Shown here in pieces: positions 7,032-17,016 of a stretch of DNA of 64,000 nucleotides. The notes below the pieces were generated by a model. That model saw only the letters and a program-made list of their open reading frames with translations. It was not told the origin of the DNA and ran no database searches. Made by a program: the position numbers and the translations under genes. Source of the DNA: JABDMD01 sp965203475. Its GTDB lineage: Bacteria; Pseudomonadota; Gammaproteobacteria; UBA4575. Where the stretch lies: contig OZ241890.1 in the NCBI GenBank assembly GCA_965203475.1, positions 558,001 to 622,000 on the forward strand. The letters run 5' to 3'. How positions within the stretch are numbered: the stretch's first letter is position 1; every line of letters begins with the position of its first letter.

Positions 7032-8576
7032 GTGACTGAAAAGGAAAAATTAATTATTTTTGATACTACTTTGCGTGATGGCGAGCAAAGTCCAGGCGCA
7101 TCTATGACTCGTGATGAAAAAGTCCGGATTGCTAAATCTTTAGAGCGTATGCATGTCGATGTTATCGAAGCAGGATTTCCAATGGCCAGTGCTGGTGATT
7201 TTGAATCTGTTAAAGCTGTGGCTGGTGCTGTAAAAGACAGCACTATTTGTGGGCTTGCGCGTGCACTTGGTAATGATATTGAACGTGCAGGTGAAGCACT
7301 AAAACCCGCAGCATCAGCAAGGATCCATACTTTTATCGCAACTTCGCCTATTCACATGAAACAAAAATTACGCATGACCGAAGATCAAGTTGTAGAGCAA
7401 GCAATCGCGGCTGTTAAACAAGCTCGACAATATACAGATAATGTTGAGTTCTCTCCTGAAGATGCAGGCCGTTCAGAATTTGATTTTTTATGCAGAATTA
7501 TTGAAGCCGTAATTAATACTGGTGCTAACACGATTAATATTCCAGACACTGTTGGCTATAACATTCCACAACAGTTTGGAGATTTAGTGGGTCGTTTAAT
7601 CGAAAACATACCTAACTCTGATCAAGCAATTTTTTCTGTGCATTGTCATAATGATTTAGGACTCGCTGTTGCGAATTCTCTTTCTGCGGTATTGCAAGGA
7701 GCTCGCCAAGTAGAATGCACCATTAATGGACTAGGCGAACGCGCAGGAAATGCATCACTTGAAGAGGTCGTGATGACAGTGCACACACGGCAAGATGTAT
7801 TTTCTTGTAAGACGAGCTTAGATACCACACAAATTGTTCCAACTTCACGCATAGTTTCTACAATTACAGGATTTCCTGTGCAGCCAAACAAAGCTATCGT
7901 GGGTGCAAATGCGTTTGCTCATGAGTCAGGTATTCATCAAGATGGTGTGCTTAAAGCAAGAGAAACGTATGAAATTATGTGTGCAGAAGATGTAGGTTGG
8001 GCGGCAAATAAAATAGTTTTAGGAAAACATTCCGGAAGAAATGCATTTCGTACTCGCTTAGATGAGCTAGGTATTAGTTTTGAAACGGAAGAAGAATTAA
8101 ACACAGCGTTCAGTAATTTTAAAGATTTAGCGGATCGCAAACATGAAATTTATGATGAAGATTTGCATGCATTAGTATCGGATACTAATTATGAAAATAA
8201 TGAATACTGTAAATTAGTGTCATTATCCGCACATTCTGAAACGGGTAAGACACCACATGCAGATATTACTTTAGCTGTAAATGGCGAAGAAGTATCTGCC
8301 AGTGCGAATGGCGGTGGGCCGGTAGACGCTACGTTTTGTGCAATAGAAGATATAGTTTCTAGCCAGGCACAATTGCAATTATACTCTGTGAATAACATTA
8401 CAACAGGGACAGATGCGCAGGGTGAAGTTACAGTGCGTTTACAAAAAGCGGGGAGAATTGTAAATGGACACGGTGCTGATACTGATATAGTTATGGCATC
8501 TGCAAAAGCTTATTTGCATGCGTTAAATAAATTAGTGATTCCGGAAGAGCGAGCTCATCCACAGCATGATGTTTAA
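7032..8576 (+). CDS. leuA: 2-isopropylmalate synthase
   Basis: First committed step of leucine synthesis: condenses acetyl-CoA with 2-oxoisovalerate. The 514 residues comprise an N-terminal TIM-barrel (FDTTLRDGEQSPGASM, metal-binding HCHNDLG) and a C-terminal LeuA regulatory domain for leucine feedback, with the linker domain between. Start is a GTG with AGGAG about 10 nt upstream (7017-7021). The gene ends just before the uracil-DNA glycosylase gene. It shares the branched-chain pathway with ilvH-ilvC upstream but has its own leader. Confidence 0.96.
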   Translation: MTEKEKLIIFDTTLRDGEQSPGASMTRDEKVRIAKSLERMHVDVIEAGFPMASAGDFESVKAVAGAVKDSTICGLARALGNDIERAGEALKPAASARIHTFIATSPIHMKQKLRMTEDQVVEQAIAAVKQARQYTDNVEFSPEDAGRSEFDFLCRIIEAVINTGANTINIPDTVGYNIPQQFGDLVGRLIENIPNSDQAIFSVHCHNDLGLAVANSLSAVLQGARQVECTINGLGERAGNASLEEVVMTVHTRQDVFSCKTSLDTTQIVPTSRIVSTITGFPVQPNKAIVGANAFAHESGIHQDGVLKARETYEIMCAEDVGWAANKIVLGKHSGRNAFRTRLDELGISFETEEELNTAFSNFKDLADRKHEIYDEDLHALVSDTNYENNEYCKLVSLSAHSETGKTPHADITLAVNGEEVSASANGGGPVDATFCAIEDIVSSQAQLQLYSVNNITTGTDAQGEVTVRLQKAGRIVNGHGADTDIVMASAKAYLHALNKLVIPEERAHPQHDV

Positions 8577-8580
8577 TGTA

Positions 8581-9297
8581 ATGAATGAGCAAGAACGACT
8601 TTATTATTTAAATCAAATGGGCATTCAAACCTGGGTGCCACGAGTTTATGATGGAAATGAACTGGAGAATGATACAGAACTAAAAATTCAAAATGAATTA
8701 CACCCAATTGAGAATCAACAAACGATTCATTCATTAGAAGAATTACAAAAACAAGTTTCAGTTTGTACAAAATGCGAGTTACATCAGACGCGCACACAAA
8801 CTGTTTTTGGAGTAGGGCATCCCGCAGCAGATTGGTTAATTATTGGTGAAGCACCAGGTGCAGATGAAGATCGTAAAGGAGAACCTTTTGTAGGGCGTGC
8901 CGGTCAATTATTAACAAATATGTTACGCGCAATTGGTTTGGCACGAGAAGAAGTATTTATTGCAAATATTTTAAAATGTCGTCCACCGAATAATCGTGAC
9001 CCAAAACAAGAAGAAGTCGCACAATGCAAACCTTACTTACGTCAGCAAATAGAATTTCTGCAACCTAAAGTCATTTTGGCTGTCGGTAGAATTGCTGCTC
9101 AATCATTACTGGAAACAGATACACCCATTGGGAGAATGCGTGGCAAACAATATCAATTTGAAAATACGAATATTCCGGTTGTTGCTACGTATCATCCTGC
9201 CTATTTATTGCGTAGTCCCCAACAAAAACGCAAAGCTTGGGAGGATCTGAAATTTGCGCGTCAAATTATGCAACAAAGATTAAATTTCTCTGGCTGA
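8581..9297 (+). CDS. Uracil-DNA glycosylase, family 4 (iron-sulfur type)
   Basis: Removes uracil from DNA as the first step of base-excision repair. Family 4 features are present: GEAPGADEDRKGEPFVGRAG as motif 1, the C-terminal HPAYLLRSP motif, and cysteines for a 4Fe-4S cluster in CTKCELHQTR, KCRPPNN and QCKPYL. The N-terminal extension (ERLYYLNQMGIQTWVPR) is typical of gammaproteobacterial members. The frame opens at 8566, overlapping leuA by 11 bp, but MNEQERLYY at 8581 fits the family best. A probable terminator follows. Confidence 0.9.
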   Translation: MNEQERLYYLNQMGIQTWVPRVYDGNELENDTELKIQNELHPIENQQTIHSLEELQKQVSVCTKCELHQTRTQTVFGVGHPAADWLIIGEAPGADEDRKGEPFVGRAGQLLTNMLRAIGLAREEVFIANILKCRPPNNRDPKQEEVAQCKPYLRQQIEFLQPKVILAVGRIAAQSLLETDTPIGRMRGKQYQFENTNIPVVATYHPAYLLRSPQQKRKAWEDLKFARQIMQQRLNFSG

Positions 9298-9340
9298 TTC
9301 GATTAATTTAAGCCAAATATCGGTAATTCTGATCTCTAAA

Positions 9341-9372
9341 TCACACATTTAAGGTGTGAAAAATAATTTTTT
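9341..9372 (+). terminator. Probable intrinsic terminator after uracil-DNA glycosylase gene
   Basis: TCACAC pairs with GTGTGA across a 7-nt loop, followed by AAAATAATTTTTT. The stem is short (6 bp) but correctly placed at the end of the leuA-glycosylase unit. Confidence 0.5.
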
Positions 9373-9392
9373 AATTTACACTCCTTAATTCT

Positions 9393-9857
9393 ATGAGTGC
9401 TGTTTTTGAATATCCGGTAGAAACCTATCGATTAATGATCGACTATGATCTGCCAACTGTATTGGAAATTGAGAATAGAAGTTATGAATTTCCATGGACG
9501 GAAGGAATTTTCCATGATTGTTTGCGCTTAGGCTATTCTTCTTGGGTCACTGAAATTGACCGACAAATTGTTGCCTATGGCGTAATGTCGATGGCCGTGC
9601 AGGAGTGTCATATTCTAAATATTTGTGTAGATCCTGACTTTCAAGGACAGGGCATTGGGCGACGCTTATTAGCTGAATTATTAAATATTGCACGTGCCCG
9701 ACATACACAGACTGTATTTCTAGAAGTTCGCCCAACCAATTTACAGGCACTTTCTTTATATATTTCAGAAGGATTTCAAGAAATTGGTACCAGGCGAGGA
9801 TACTACCCAGCGACTATTGGCCGTGAGGACGGTATTATTCTTGCGAAGTCTATTTAG
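9393..9857 (+). CDS. rimI: Ribosomal protein bS18-alanine N-acetyltransferase
   Basis: GNAT acetyltransferase that acetylates the N-terminal alanine of ribosomal protein bS18. The 154 residues include the acetyl-CoA-binding loop DPDFQGQGIGRRLL and the RimI-typical C-terminal EGFQEIGTRRGYYP, where the tyrosine and flanking glutamate mark the family. The N terminus (LPTVLEIENRSYEFPWTE) also matches. It is a stand-alone gene upstream of prfC, from which it is separated by a promoter-like sequence. Confidence 0.9.
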   Translation: MSAVFEYPVETYRLMIDYDLPTVLEIENRSYEFPWTEGIFHDCLRLGYSSWVTEIDRQIVAYGVMSMAVQECHILNICVDPDFQGQGIGRRLLAELLNIARARHTQTVFLEVRPTNLQALSLYISEGFQEIGTRRGYYPATIGREDGIILAKSI

Positions 9858-9884
9858 TAGTTAATATATCCAATTATTTTTTGT

Positions 9885-9901
9885 CCGCTATAATCGCGCG
9901 C
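9885..9901 (+). promoter_or_regulatory. Promoter -10 region for prfC with GC-rich discriminator
   Basis: CCGCTATAATCGCGCGC holds a consensus TATAAT (9889-9894) followed by a GC-rich discriminator. Near-identical CGCTATA-type -10 elements precede both structured tRNA-like elements in this window. No good -35 was found. Predicted start is near 9901, about 20 nt before the prfC GTG. Confidence 0.5.
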
Positions 9902-9921
9902 TTTGTGCGTACTTCTTTACT

Positions 9922-11529
9922 GTGAGTGAACATCAACAACAAACCAATCGGCGTCGTACTTTCGCGATAATTTCACATCCCGACGCGGGTAAAACCACAA
10001 TAACTGAAAAACTTTTGTTGTTTGGTGGCGCTATCCAATTAGCCGGGTCAGTAAAGGGTAGAAAAGCAGCTCGCCATGCCACTTCGGATTGGATGGAAAT
10101 GGAACAGCAGCGTGGAATTTCCATCACCAGCTCGGTTATGCAGTTTGATTATGAAAACTGCATTGTAAATTTATTAGATACTCCAGGCCATGCTGACTTT
10201 TCTGAAGATACCTATCGCACATTAACCGCCGTGGATTCTGCGCTAATGGTAATTGATAACGCTAAAGGTGTAGAAGAGCGAACCATTAAATTAATGGAGG
10301 TGTGTCGCTTACGAGATACACCCATTATTACATTTATCAATAAACTGGACCGTGAAGGAAGAGATCCCGTTGAATTATTAGATGAAGTAGAAAGTATCCT
10401 AAAAATTAAATGCGCTCCAATCACATGGCCGATAGGCATGGGGAAATTATTTAAAGGTGTATTTCACGTTATCAATGATTCTGTACATCTATATAATCCA
10501 AACCACAAAGGTAAAGTACAAACAGGCGAAATCATTGAAGGAATTGATAATCCAAGATTAGATGAGTTGTTGGGTGATCAAGCGCAAGAACTACGCGATG
10601 AAATTGAATTAGTAAAAGGTGCAAGTCACGAGTTTGATCATCTAGCCTATTTAAATGGAGATCTTACCCCTGTATTTTTCGGCTCTGCCATTAATAACTT
10701 TGGTGTTCAAGAGCTATTAGAAAAATTTGTTGAATATGCGCCAACTCCCCAATCAAGAGAAGTTTTACTTTCTGAGCAAGAGACTCGTCAAGTGAGTGCT
10801 AATGAAGAAAAATTTTCAGGGTTTGTTTTTAAAATACAAGCAAACATGGATCCAAACCATCGGGATCGACTTGCTTTTATGCGTATATGTTCTGGAAGCT
10901 TTCAAAAGGGCATGAAACTGCAACATGTACGCCTCAATCGTGAAGTAAAAATTAGTGATGCATTAACATTTATTGCCAAAGATAGAGAGCATGTAGATCA
11001 TGCGTATCCTGGTGACATTATTGGCCTACACAACCATGGGACGATTCGTATTGGCGATGCATTTACACAAGGAGAACAACTAAGTTTCACTGGAATACCA
11101 AATTTTGCTCCCGAGTTATTTCGACGTGCACAATTGAAAGATCCTCTAAAAATGAAGGCCTTGTTAAAAGGGCTTATTCAATTATGCGAAGAAGGTGCCA
11201 CACAATTATTTCGACCCCTTATCAATAATGATTTAATTTTAGGTGCGGTGGGAATTCTTCAATTTGATGTGGTTCAACACCGATTGAAGCATGAATACAA
11301 TGTGGAATGTAGCTTTGAATCCATTAATGTGCAGACGGCACGTTGGATTGTAAGTGATGATGAGAAAGAACTGTCAAAATTCAAAAATAAAACTGAATCA
11401 AATTTAGCGCTCGATCATGGAGAAGAGCTCGTCTATATAGCACCTACTCGTGTAAATTTACAGATGACGGAAGAAAAGTGGCCAAATATTGTGTTTAGAT
11501 CCACACGTGAGCACAGTGTAATGGAGTAA
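9922..11529 (+). CDS. prfC: Peptide chain release factor 3
   Basis: GTPase that speeds removal of release factors RF1 and RF2 from ribosomes after termination. The 535-residue length is slightly above E. coli RF3 (529). The P-loop SHPDAGKTT lies near residue 20, followed by RGISITSS (switch I region), DTPGHADFSEDTYRTL (G3) and INKLDREGRDP (G4), then the beta-barrel and C-terminal RF3 domains. Start is a GTG without an obvious Shine-Dalgarno sequence. cmoA follows 16 bp later. Confidence 0.95.
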   Translation: MSEHQQQTNRRRTFAIISHPDAGKTTITEKLLLFGGAIQLAGSVKGRKAARHATSDWMEMEQQRGISITSSVMQFDYENCIVNLLDTPGHADFSEDTYRTLTAVDSALMVIDNAKGVEERTIKLMEVCRLRDTPIITFINKLDREGRDPVELLDEVESILKIKCAPITWPIGMGKLFKGVFHVINDSVHLYNPNHKGKVQTGEIIEGIDNPRLDELLGDQAQELRDEIELVKGASHEFDHLAYLNGDLTPVFFGSAINNFGVQELLEKFVEYAPTPQSREVLLSEQETRQVSANEEKFSGFVFKIQANMDPNHRDRLAFMRICSGSFQKGMKLQHVRLNREVKISDALTFIAKDREHVDHAYPGDIIGLHNHGTIRIGDAFTQGEQLSFTGIPNFAPELFRRAQLKDPLKMKALLKGLIQLCEEGATQLFRPLINNDLILGAVGILQFDVVQHRLKHEYNVECSFESINVQTARWIVSDDEKELSKFKNKTESNLALDHGEELVYIAPTRVNLQMTEEKWPNIVFRSTREHSVME

Positions 11530-11545
11530 CATTAATTTTCATCCT

Positions 11546-12280
11546 ATGTCTGATTCAAAAAAAGATACGCTCTATGCAAAGAAACTCAAAAAAATAGAGC
11601 AATTTTCATTTGATGACTCTGTCGCCACTGTATTTGACGACATGATTAAACGGTCCGTGCCAGGCTATCAAGCCATTAATAATTTATTACCTATTATTGC
11701 CAATCGTTATATACAGGCATCGACGAACGTATATGACTTAGGATGTTCATTAGGAGAAGCGTCACTAACGATGGCAAGTGTTTTAAATAAAAGTGATGTG
11801 CAAATAATCGCTGTCGACAGTTCACCCGCGATGGTAAATCGGCTTACGCAGAAGATATCTGACTTAAATTTACAAGTACCTGTATGGCCTGTATGTAAAG
11901 ATATTTTAGAGGAAAAAATTAAGAATGCATCTTTTGTTGTATTGAATTATACCTTGCAATTTATACAACAGTCTGAACGATACAATTTAATTCAAGAAAT
12001 TTTTACAGGTCTAAATAATAATGGAGCTTTATTATTGACTGAAAAAATTAGGTTTGAGAATGAAGATGAAGATGAAGAAATGCGGAAACAACATGAGTTA
12101 TTTAAAAAAGAGAATAATTACAGTGAACTTGAGATTAGCCAAAAGCGTGAGGCATTAGAAAAAGTTTTGGTGCGTGATACAAACGAGCAGCATATTTCCC
12201 GATTAAAAAAAGCAGGCTTTAAAAACATAAAAATTTTGACTGAGTATCTAAATTTCACTTCGTATCTTGCAATTAAATAA
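11546..12280 (+). CDS. cmoA: Carboxy-S-adenosyl-L-methionine synthase
   Basis: Converts SAM and prephenate to carboxy-SAM, the donor used by CmoB for the wobble uridine 5-oxyacetic acid modification of tRNA. The 244 residues match the family: DDSVATVFDDMIKRSVPGY near the N terminus and the SAM-binding loop VYDLGCSLGEASL. Paired with cmoB 7 bp downstream. Confidence 0.93.
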   Translation: MSDSKKDTLYAKKLKKIEQFSFDDSVATVFDDMIKRSVPGYQAINNLLPIIANRYIQASTNVYDLGCSLGEASLTMASVLNKSDVQIIAVDSSPAMVNRLTQKISDLNLQVPVWPVCKDILEEKIKNASFVVLNYTLQFIQQSERYNLIQEIFTGLNNNGALLLTEKIRFENEDEDEEMRKQHELFKKENNYSELEISQKREALEKVLVRDTNEQHISRLKKAGFKNIKILTEYLNFTSYLAIK

Positions 12281-12287
12281 AATAGTA

Positions 12288-13268
12288 ATGATTCCCAACG
12301 ATATAAGTCATTTGTCTAAGTGTTTAAAGGGCTCGTTCCGAGAGAGCATATGTGCAGAACTTTTGAGTACGATTGAAGAAAAATATAGTCACCCCAACCA
12401 TGGCCAATTTAATGAATGGGAAACTATACTTCAATCAATGCCTAAGCTGAATTCACTAAAAACTAATTTAGCACAGGAGTCAATAATAATAGGGACAGAT
12501 CAGAGCATTGATCAAGCTACTAAAGATGATCTTGAGCAGAGATTAAAACAATTATCTCCATGGAGAAAAGGTCCATTTACTATATTTGGGGTTCATGTTG
12601 ATTCAGAGTGGAGAAGTGATATGAAGTGGCAGAGAGTTGTTTCTCATATCGATCTAGATGAAAAATTAGTTTTAGATGTTGGATGTGGAAATGGATACTA
12701 TGCATTGCGCATGCAAGCTAGTGGGGCAAAGCTCGTGTTAGGAATAGATCCAATGTGGAGGCATGTAATGCAATTTTTAGCTTTACAAAAATATGTTTCA
12801 TGCGATCAACGAGCTTTTGTGTTACCACTTGCTTTGGAAGAACTCCCGAAATCTACATCTGGGTTTGACACAATTTTTTCGATGGGAATTCTATACCACA
12901 GAAGAGAGCCACAAGAGCATTTGCAGGATATTTATCATCGACTACGCAATGGCGGAGAATTCATTTTAGAGACACTAATTATTGAAGATCAAAGTGCTGA
13001 TGTATTAATACCTAATAAACGTTATGCGAACATGCATAATGTATGGGTGATCCCAGGAATTCCTATAGTAAAAAAATGGCTGGAAGAAATTAATTTTACA
13101 AACATCGAAGTGATCGATATCACTAAAACGAGTACTCAAGAGCAAAGACAAACAGAATGGAGCAAAGGATATTCATTGTCACACGCACTTAATCCAAGTG
13201 ATGTAAGATTAACTATAGAAGGATATCCGGCTCCGATTCGGGCGATAATTAAGTGTAATAAAAACTAA
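12288..13268 (+). CDS. cmoB: tRNA U34 carboxymethyltransferase
   Basis: Transfers the carboxymethyl group of carboxy-SAM to 5-hydroxyuridine at tRNA position 34. From ATG 12288 the product is 326 residues, close to E. coli CmoB (323). It shows SPWRKGPFTIFGVHVDSEWRS-type family sequence, the Rossmann loop VLDVGCGNGYYALRM and FSMGILYHRREPQEHL. The frame is open to a TTG at 12267 that overlaps cmoA, but the ATG fits length and spacing better. It converges with the GGDEF/EAL gene, with a 1-bp gap and no visible terminator. Confidence 0.93.
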   Translation: MIPNDISHLSKCLKGSFRESICAELLSTIEEKYSHPNHGQFNEWETILQSMPKLNSLKTNLAQESIIIGTDQSIDQATKDDLEQRLKQLSPWRKGPFTIFGVHVDSEWRSDMKWQRVVSHIDLDEKLVLDVGCGNGYYALRMQASGAKLVLGIDPMWRHVMQFLALQKYVSCDQRAFVLPLALEELPKSTSGFDTIFSMGILYHRREPQEHLQDIYHRLRNGGEFILETLIIEDQSADVLIPNKRYANMHNVWVIPGIPIVKKWLEEINFTNIEVIDITKTSTQEQRQTEWSKGYSLSHALNPSDVRLTIEGYPAPIRAIIKCNKN

Positions 13269-13269
13269 T

Positions 13270-16116
13270 CTAACCGTACTTTTTTAAATCGGTTCGTATT
13301 CGATCCAGCTTAATTATTTTGTTTGATGAATAATTCGTTAGCTCTTCAGCCAATCGTGGTTTGCTAAAATAGTATCCTTGTATATTGTCACAACCAAGGT
13401 CTTTTAATATTTTAAATTGTTCTTCTGTTTCCACACCTTCAGCCACTACGTTTTTGTTAAGCGTTTTGGCCATGGCAATTATAGCTTTTACAATGGTTGC
13501 AGAATCTTTGTCGTTATCGATATCCTTAATAAATAGTCGGTCAATTTTTAAAGTTTGCGCTGGGAGTTTCTTTAAATAACTTAATGATGAATATCCTTTG
13601 CCAAAATCATCAATCGCAATACTAATACCGAGCTTATTTAACGATTTTAGTTTTTCTAATGTGTTTTTATCATCTTCAAGAAATAAATTTTCTGTAATTT
13701 CAAATTCAATATCAGTCGAGCCAATATCGTATTTATAGAACAGCTCTTCAATTTCAGGGATAAAATTCTCGTGCCGTAATTGCTTAGCACTGATATTAAT
13801 TGCAATTTTTGGCATTTTATTAAAGTCAATTTGCCAGTTCTCACATTGCTTGAAAGATTCTCGAATTACCCATATTCCTAAAGGAACAATTAAGCCACTA
13901 TCTTCAGCATATTCTATGAATCTAACCGGATGTATTGCTCCTTTGGCTGGATGGTTCCAGCGTATTAGAACTTCGGCACCACTTATCTCTCCCATGTTTA
14001 CATTTAGTTGTGGCTGATACACTAAAAATATTTCTTTGCGTTCCAACGCATGAAATAAATCGGCTTCTAGCTCAGCTTTGTCTTTAACTTCTTCTTGCAT
14101 AGTATCAGAGAAAAATAAGTATCTGCCTCGAGAAAATTGCTTGGCTTTATACATTGCAATATCAGCTTTTTGGATTAACTCATCCCAAGTTTTTCCATCT
14201 TCAGGGTAGGTTGAGATACCAATACTGGCACCAATCATCTGTTCATAGTTATCAATGGTGAATAGATTGGATATGCGTTTAATAATTTTATCAGCAACAC
14301 TAACCGCTAAATTAGTGTCATTTGAAAGAGGAATAAGTACAGCAAATTCATCACCACCATAGCGAGCAGTTAAATTTTTATTGGGCACACACGATTTAAT
14401 TCTCTCTGCCACAGCAACTAACAACTTATCACCAATAGCATGTCCTTGAGAGTCATTAATAATTTTGAATCGATCAAGATCAATGAAAAGAAGTGCAATT
14501 CTACGATTGTTATGAGTAGCGTGTTTTATTTCAGAGTTGAATTTTTTTAATAAGAGTTGTCGATTGGGTAAACCAGTTAATTCATCATAGTTTGCCTGTT
14601 TAACTAATTCTTCTTCACGTTGAATTGCATGGAAGGCTACAGCTACACGATCTGTATAATTCTTTAATTGGTTAATTTTAGTATTTTCAACACATGGTAG
14701 ATCTTTGTGTCCAATTAATATTACACCAATTACTTTAATATCCTGCTTAATGGCAACAGACGTAACATAGTTTGTTCTTAAATTAGTGAGCCAGCCTATC
14801 TTACTTAAGCTATTTTTTTCTGATGTTTTTATAAAATAGTCTGAATCTTGAAATAGATTTGCTATATCTTCACTCGACAATCGAATTGCGTTACGTTGAG
14901 ATAATTTTTTACTCTCTCGTTCAAAGTCATATTTTAAAGCTTTGTTTGAGTTATGTTTATCGATCGTTATTACACTGGCATTATCGTATTCAGCAAATTT
15001 TTTTAAATTAGTGAATACTGATTCGATAATTTTATTTTTATCCATTGTGTCAAGGATCGCACGATCCAAATTAGACATAGCCGTCATCGTAGAAAATTGT
15101 TCATCTAATTCAGAAGACATTAGATTGAAAGATTCACCTAATTCTTGAAATTCATCATTAGACTGGAATTCTAGTTTTTCACTAAAATCTCTTCTTGCTA
15201 ATTTTCTAGTCACACTAGAAAGCTTGTCCAGCGGAATAAGTATTTTTCTAATTTGATTTAAGCTGACAAGTGAAACCAATAAAATAGCGATAAATAATGA
15301 TGGAAATAAGATATTGGTAAGTGCGTTGATTGGAGCATAAACTAATTCGCTAGGCACAATATAATATATACCCCATGCGGCAGAATTAAATTTACTATTT
15401 AAATTTAAATTCCAGGAGGCAACTATATAATCAATATCATTTATAGAGTAAGTTGTTGTAGGGCCAATTGAGTTCTTATAGTTTTCTAAATTGGCAAGTG
15501 ATAATTTTCTAAAAGCGCTGTCAGAGCAATTTAATAAACCCTTATTTTTAGCTACAACACAAGAGTCATACTCGCCAATAAATAAATCCATTTCACCAAA
15601 TACATAATCAGAATTCACATAAGCAGATAAGAGATAAGTAGCACCAATAGTATTCATTAATCGCGTAAATCTAATGCGCAAATCGTCATGATTAATAGTT
15701 ATATCGGTATTTCCTTCTAATAAATGACGCAGTTTTGGGCCATCAAAATCGGAAGGTTTGTTATAAATTTTTACGTCACTGAGCATTTCTGTACTAATTT
15801 CTTTAATAGAGTTAATTGCTGTCATATCTGATGAGTAGTACGAATACAATAAATCTTCACCAACACTAATTAATTGTTCTTCTGCAGTAAGTAACCGTTC
15901 ATATATGGATATGCCGTATGATTTACTAGCAGTAGATAAGTGTTCATGTTTTTGTGTAGTAAGAAGCTTAGTTACATAGTTATAAGACAGAATTCCGATT
16001 ACAGATACCGGAATTATTGCAGCCAGAACAAAAAGCATAAAAATTCTTTTTGCGACTTTGCTTTTGAAAAATGAAAAGTGAAGTTGCATATCTGTAATAA
16101 AATTAGATAATTCCAA
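13270..16116 (-). CDS. Membrane sensor with HAMP, GAF-like, GGDEF and EAL domains (cyclic-di-GMP turnover)
   Basis: A 948-residue inner-membrane signalling protein. There is a membrane segment at ~23-45, a periplasmic sensor region of about 240 residues, a second membrane segment near 265-285, then HAMP (IPLDKLSSVTRKLARRDF), a GAF-like region, GGDEF and EAL. The cyclase signature RYGGDEF (near 587) is intact. The phosphodiesterase domain begins EVLIRW (near 715) instead of EALIRW but keeps the key Glu, DDFGKGYSSL and EGVETEEQ, so both activities are possible. The downstream exopolysaccharide locus is a plausible target, which is inference only. It starts at a clean divergent gap and is transcribed alone. 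Confidence 0.9.
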   Translation of the reverse strand: MELSNFITDMQLHFSFFKSKVAKRIFMLFVLAAIIPVSVIGILSYNYVTKLLTTQKHEHLSTASKSYGISIYERLLTAEEQLISVGEDLLYSYYSSDMTAINSIKEISTEMLSDVKIYNKPSDFDGPKLRHLLEGNTDITINHDDLRIRFTRLMNTIGATYLLSAYVNSDYVFGEMDLFIGEYDSCVVAKNKGLLNCSDSAFRKLSLANLENYKNSIGPTTTYSINDIDYIVASWNLNLNSKFNSAAWGIYYIVPSELVYAPINALTNILFPSLFIAILLVSLVSLNQIRKILIPLDKLSSVTRKLARRDFSEKLEFQSNDEFQELGESFNLMSSELDEQFSTMTAMSNLDRAILDTMDKNKIIESVFTNLKKFAEYDNASVITIDKHNSNKALKYDFERESKKLSQRNAIRLSSEDIANLFQDSDYFIKTSEKNSLSKIGWLTNLRTNYVTSVAIKQDIKVIGVILIGHKDLPCVENTKINQLKNYTDRVAVAFHAIQREEELVKQANYDELTGLPNRQLLLKKFNSEIKHATHNNRRIALLFIDLDRFKIINDSQGHAIGDKLLVAVAERIKSCVPNKNLTARYGGDEFAVLIPLSNDTNLAVSVADKIIKRISNLFTIDNYEQMIGASIGISTYPEDGKTWDELIQKADIAMYKAKQFSRGRYLFFSDTMQEEVKDKAELEADLFHALERKEIFLVYQPQLNVNMGEISGAEVLIRWNHPAKGAIHPVRFIEYAEDSGLIVPLGIWVIRESFKQCENWQIDFNKMPKIAINISAKQLRHENFIPEIEELFYKYDIGSTDIEFEITENLFLEDDKNTLEKLKSLNKLGISIAIDDFGKGYSSLSYLKKLPAQTLKIDRLFIKDIDNDKDSATIVKAIIAMAKTLNKNVVAEGVETEEQFKILKDLGCDNIQGYYFSKPRLAEELTNYSSNKIIKLDRIRTDLKKYG

Positions 16117-16404
16117 AAAAAGTTGGAACTACATTCGTATTATGACAATACAATTAATCAGTACATCCATGTATTAGCAGGTTAATAACAGGGCGAAAAT
16201 TAATTTTACGAACAGTACGTTATTACGAATTAATAAAATTAATTTGCAACCTAGTTGTTAATGTTACTAATTGCGTAAGACAATATAATTGAGCAACGTG
16301 TGGACTGTTATTTTGTGCTGCTGTGCGGTGTGAATGGTGTTAAAAAGCAGATGGTTTTATTAAAACAGGTTGGTAACTTACTGAAAAATATATATTGGAA
16401 AAGC

Positions 16405-17016
16405 CTACAGGGCCCCATTTTCTCCCAAAAATTGGTATATACCTTCAGCTAATCGTAGATAGCCTTTTTCATTGGGATGCACGGTGTCAGCTTTAAGAGT
16501 ATTGTCTCCTAGAATATCTGGTAATAAATTGAGTTCCGCAAGAATATTATTTTGATTTGCAAGTTCTTCGTAAATTTCTGCACTACTCAAAAAGATACCA
16601 GGTTCAGGTACGCCTAAAATAATCACTTGTATATTTCGTTGTAGAACCTCTGTAATCATGGACTGCAAATTATTTTTAAGTTCCGTGCGTGATTTTTTAC
16701 GAAGAATGTCATTACCACCGTGAATCAGTATTACTAAGTCTGGTTGGTGCTGATGTAATAATGGAGGTAAACGTATTGCTCCTTGGCTACTAACTTCTCC
16801 TGGAACACCTTCATTAATGACAGTTAAGTTACTCAGCAAAGCTAATTGAGAAGGGTAATCGGCACCCGATTTTGCTCCTGTGCCACGTGTGAGGCTATTA
16901 CCAAATGCTAGAATCACAGCATCATCAGAAAGTTTATCTAAAGGTGTAACAGGGTCACTACAAGCGCAGATAAAGAAGTAAATTAGGATGCAAATTGAAA
17001 TTTTAATCTTAGACAT
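16405..17016 (-). CDS. GDSL/SGNH-family esterase, probable lipoprotein (TesA-like)
   Basis: A 203-residue hydrolase of the arylesterase/TesA type. The SGNH blocks are visible: GNSLT (nucleophile Ser in block I), NEGVPGE, HGGND (block III) and DTVHPN (Asp/His, block V). The N terminus (ISICILIYFFICAC followed by SD) looks like a lipoprotein signal with the modified cysteine at about residue 19, which suggests membrane anchoring rather than the soluble periplasmic form of E. coli TesA. Its ATG immediately follows the stop of the upstream nuclease gene, so the two are probably co-transcribed. The substrate is unknown. Confidence 0.85.
   Translation of the reverse strand: MSKIKISICILIYFFICACSDPVTPLDKLSDDAVILAFGNSLTRGTGAKSGADYPSQLALLSNLTVINEGVPGEVSSQGAIRLPPLLHQHQPDLVILIHGGNDILRKKSRTELKNNLQSMITEVLQRNIQVIILGVPEPGIFLSSAEIYEELANQNNILAELNLLPDILGDNTLKADTVHPNEKGYLRLAEGIYQFLGENGAL

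Noticed and set aside
13270..16116. Inactive phosphodiesterase because the motif is EVL instead of EAL
   Set aside because: The catalytic Glu, the DDFG segment and the EGVE segment are all intact, so the substitution alone does not show loss of activity.
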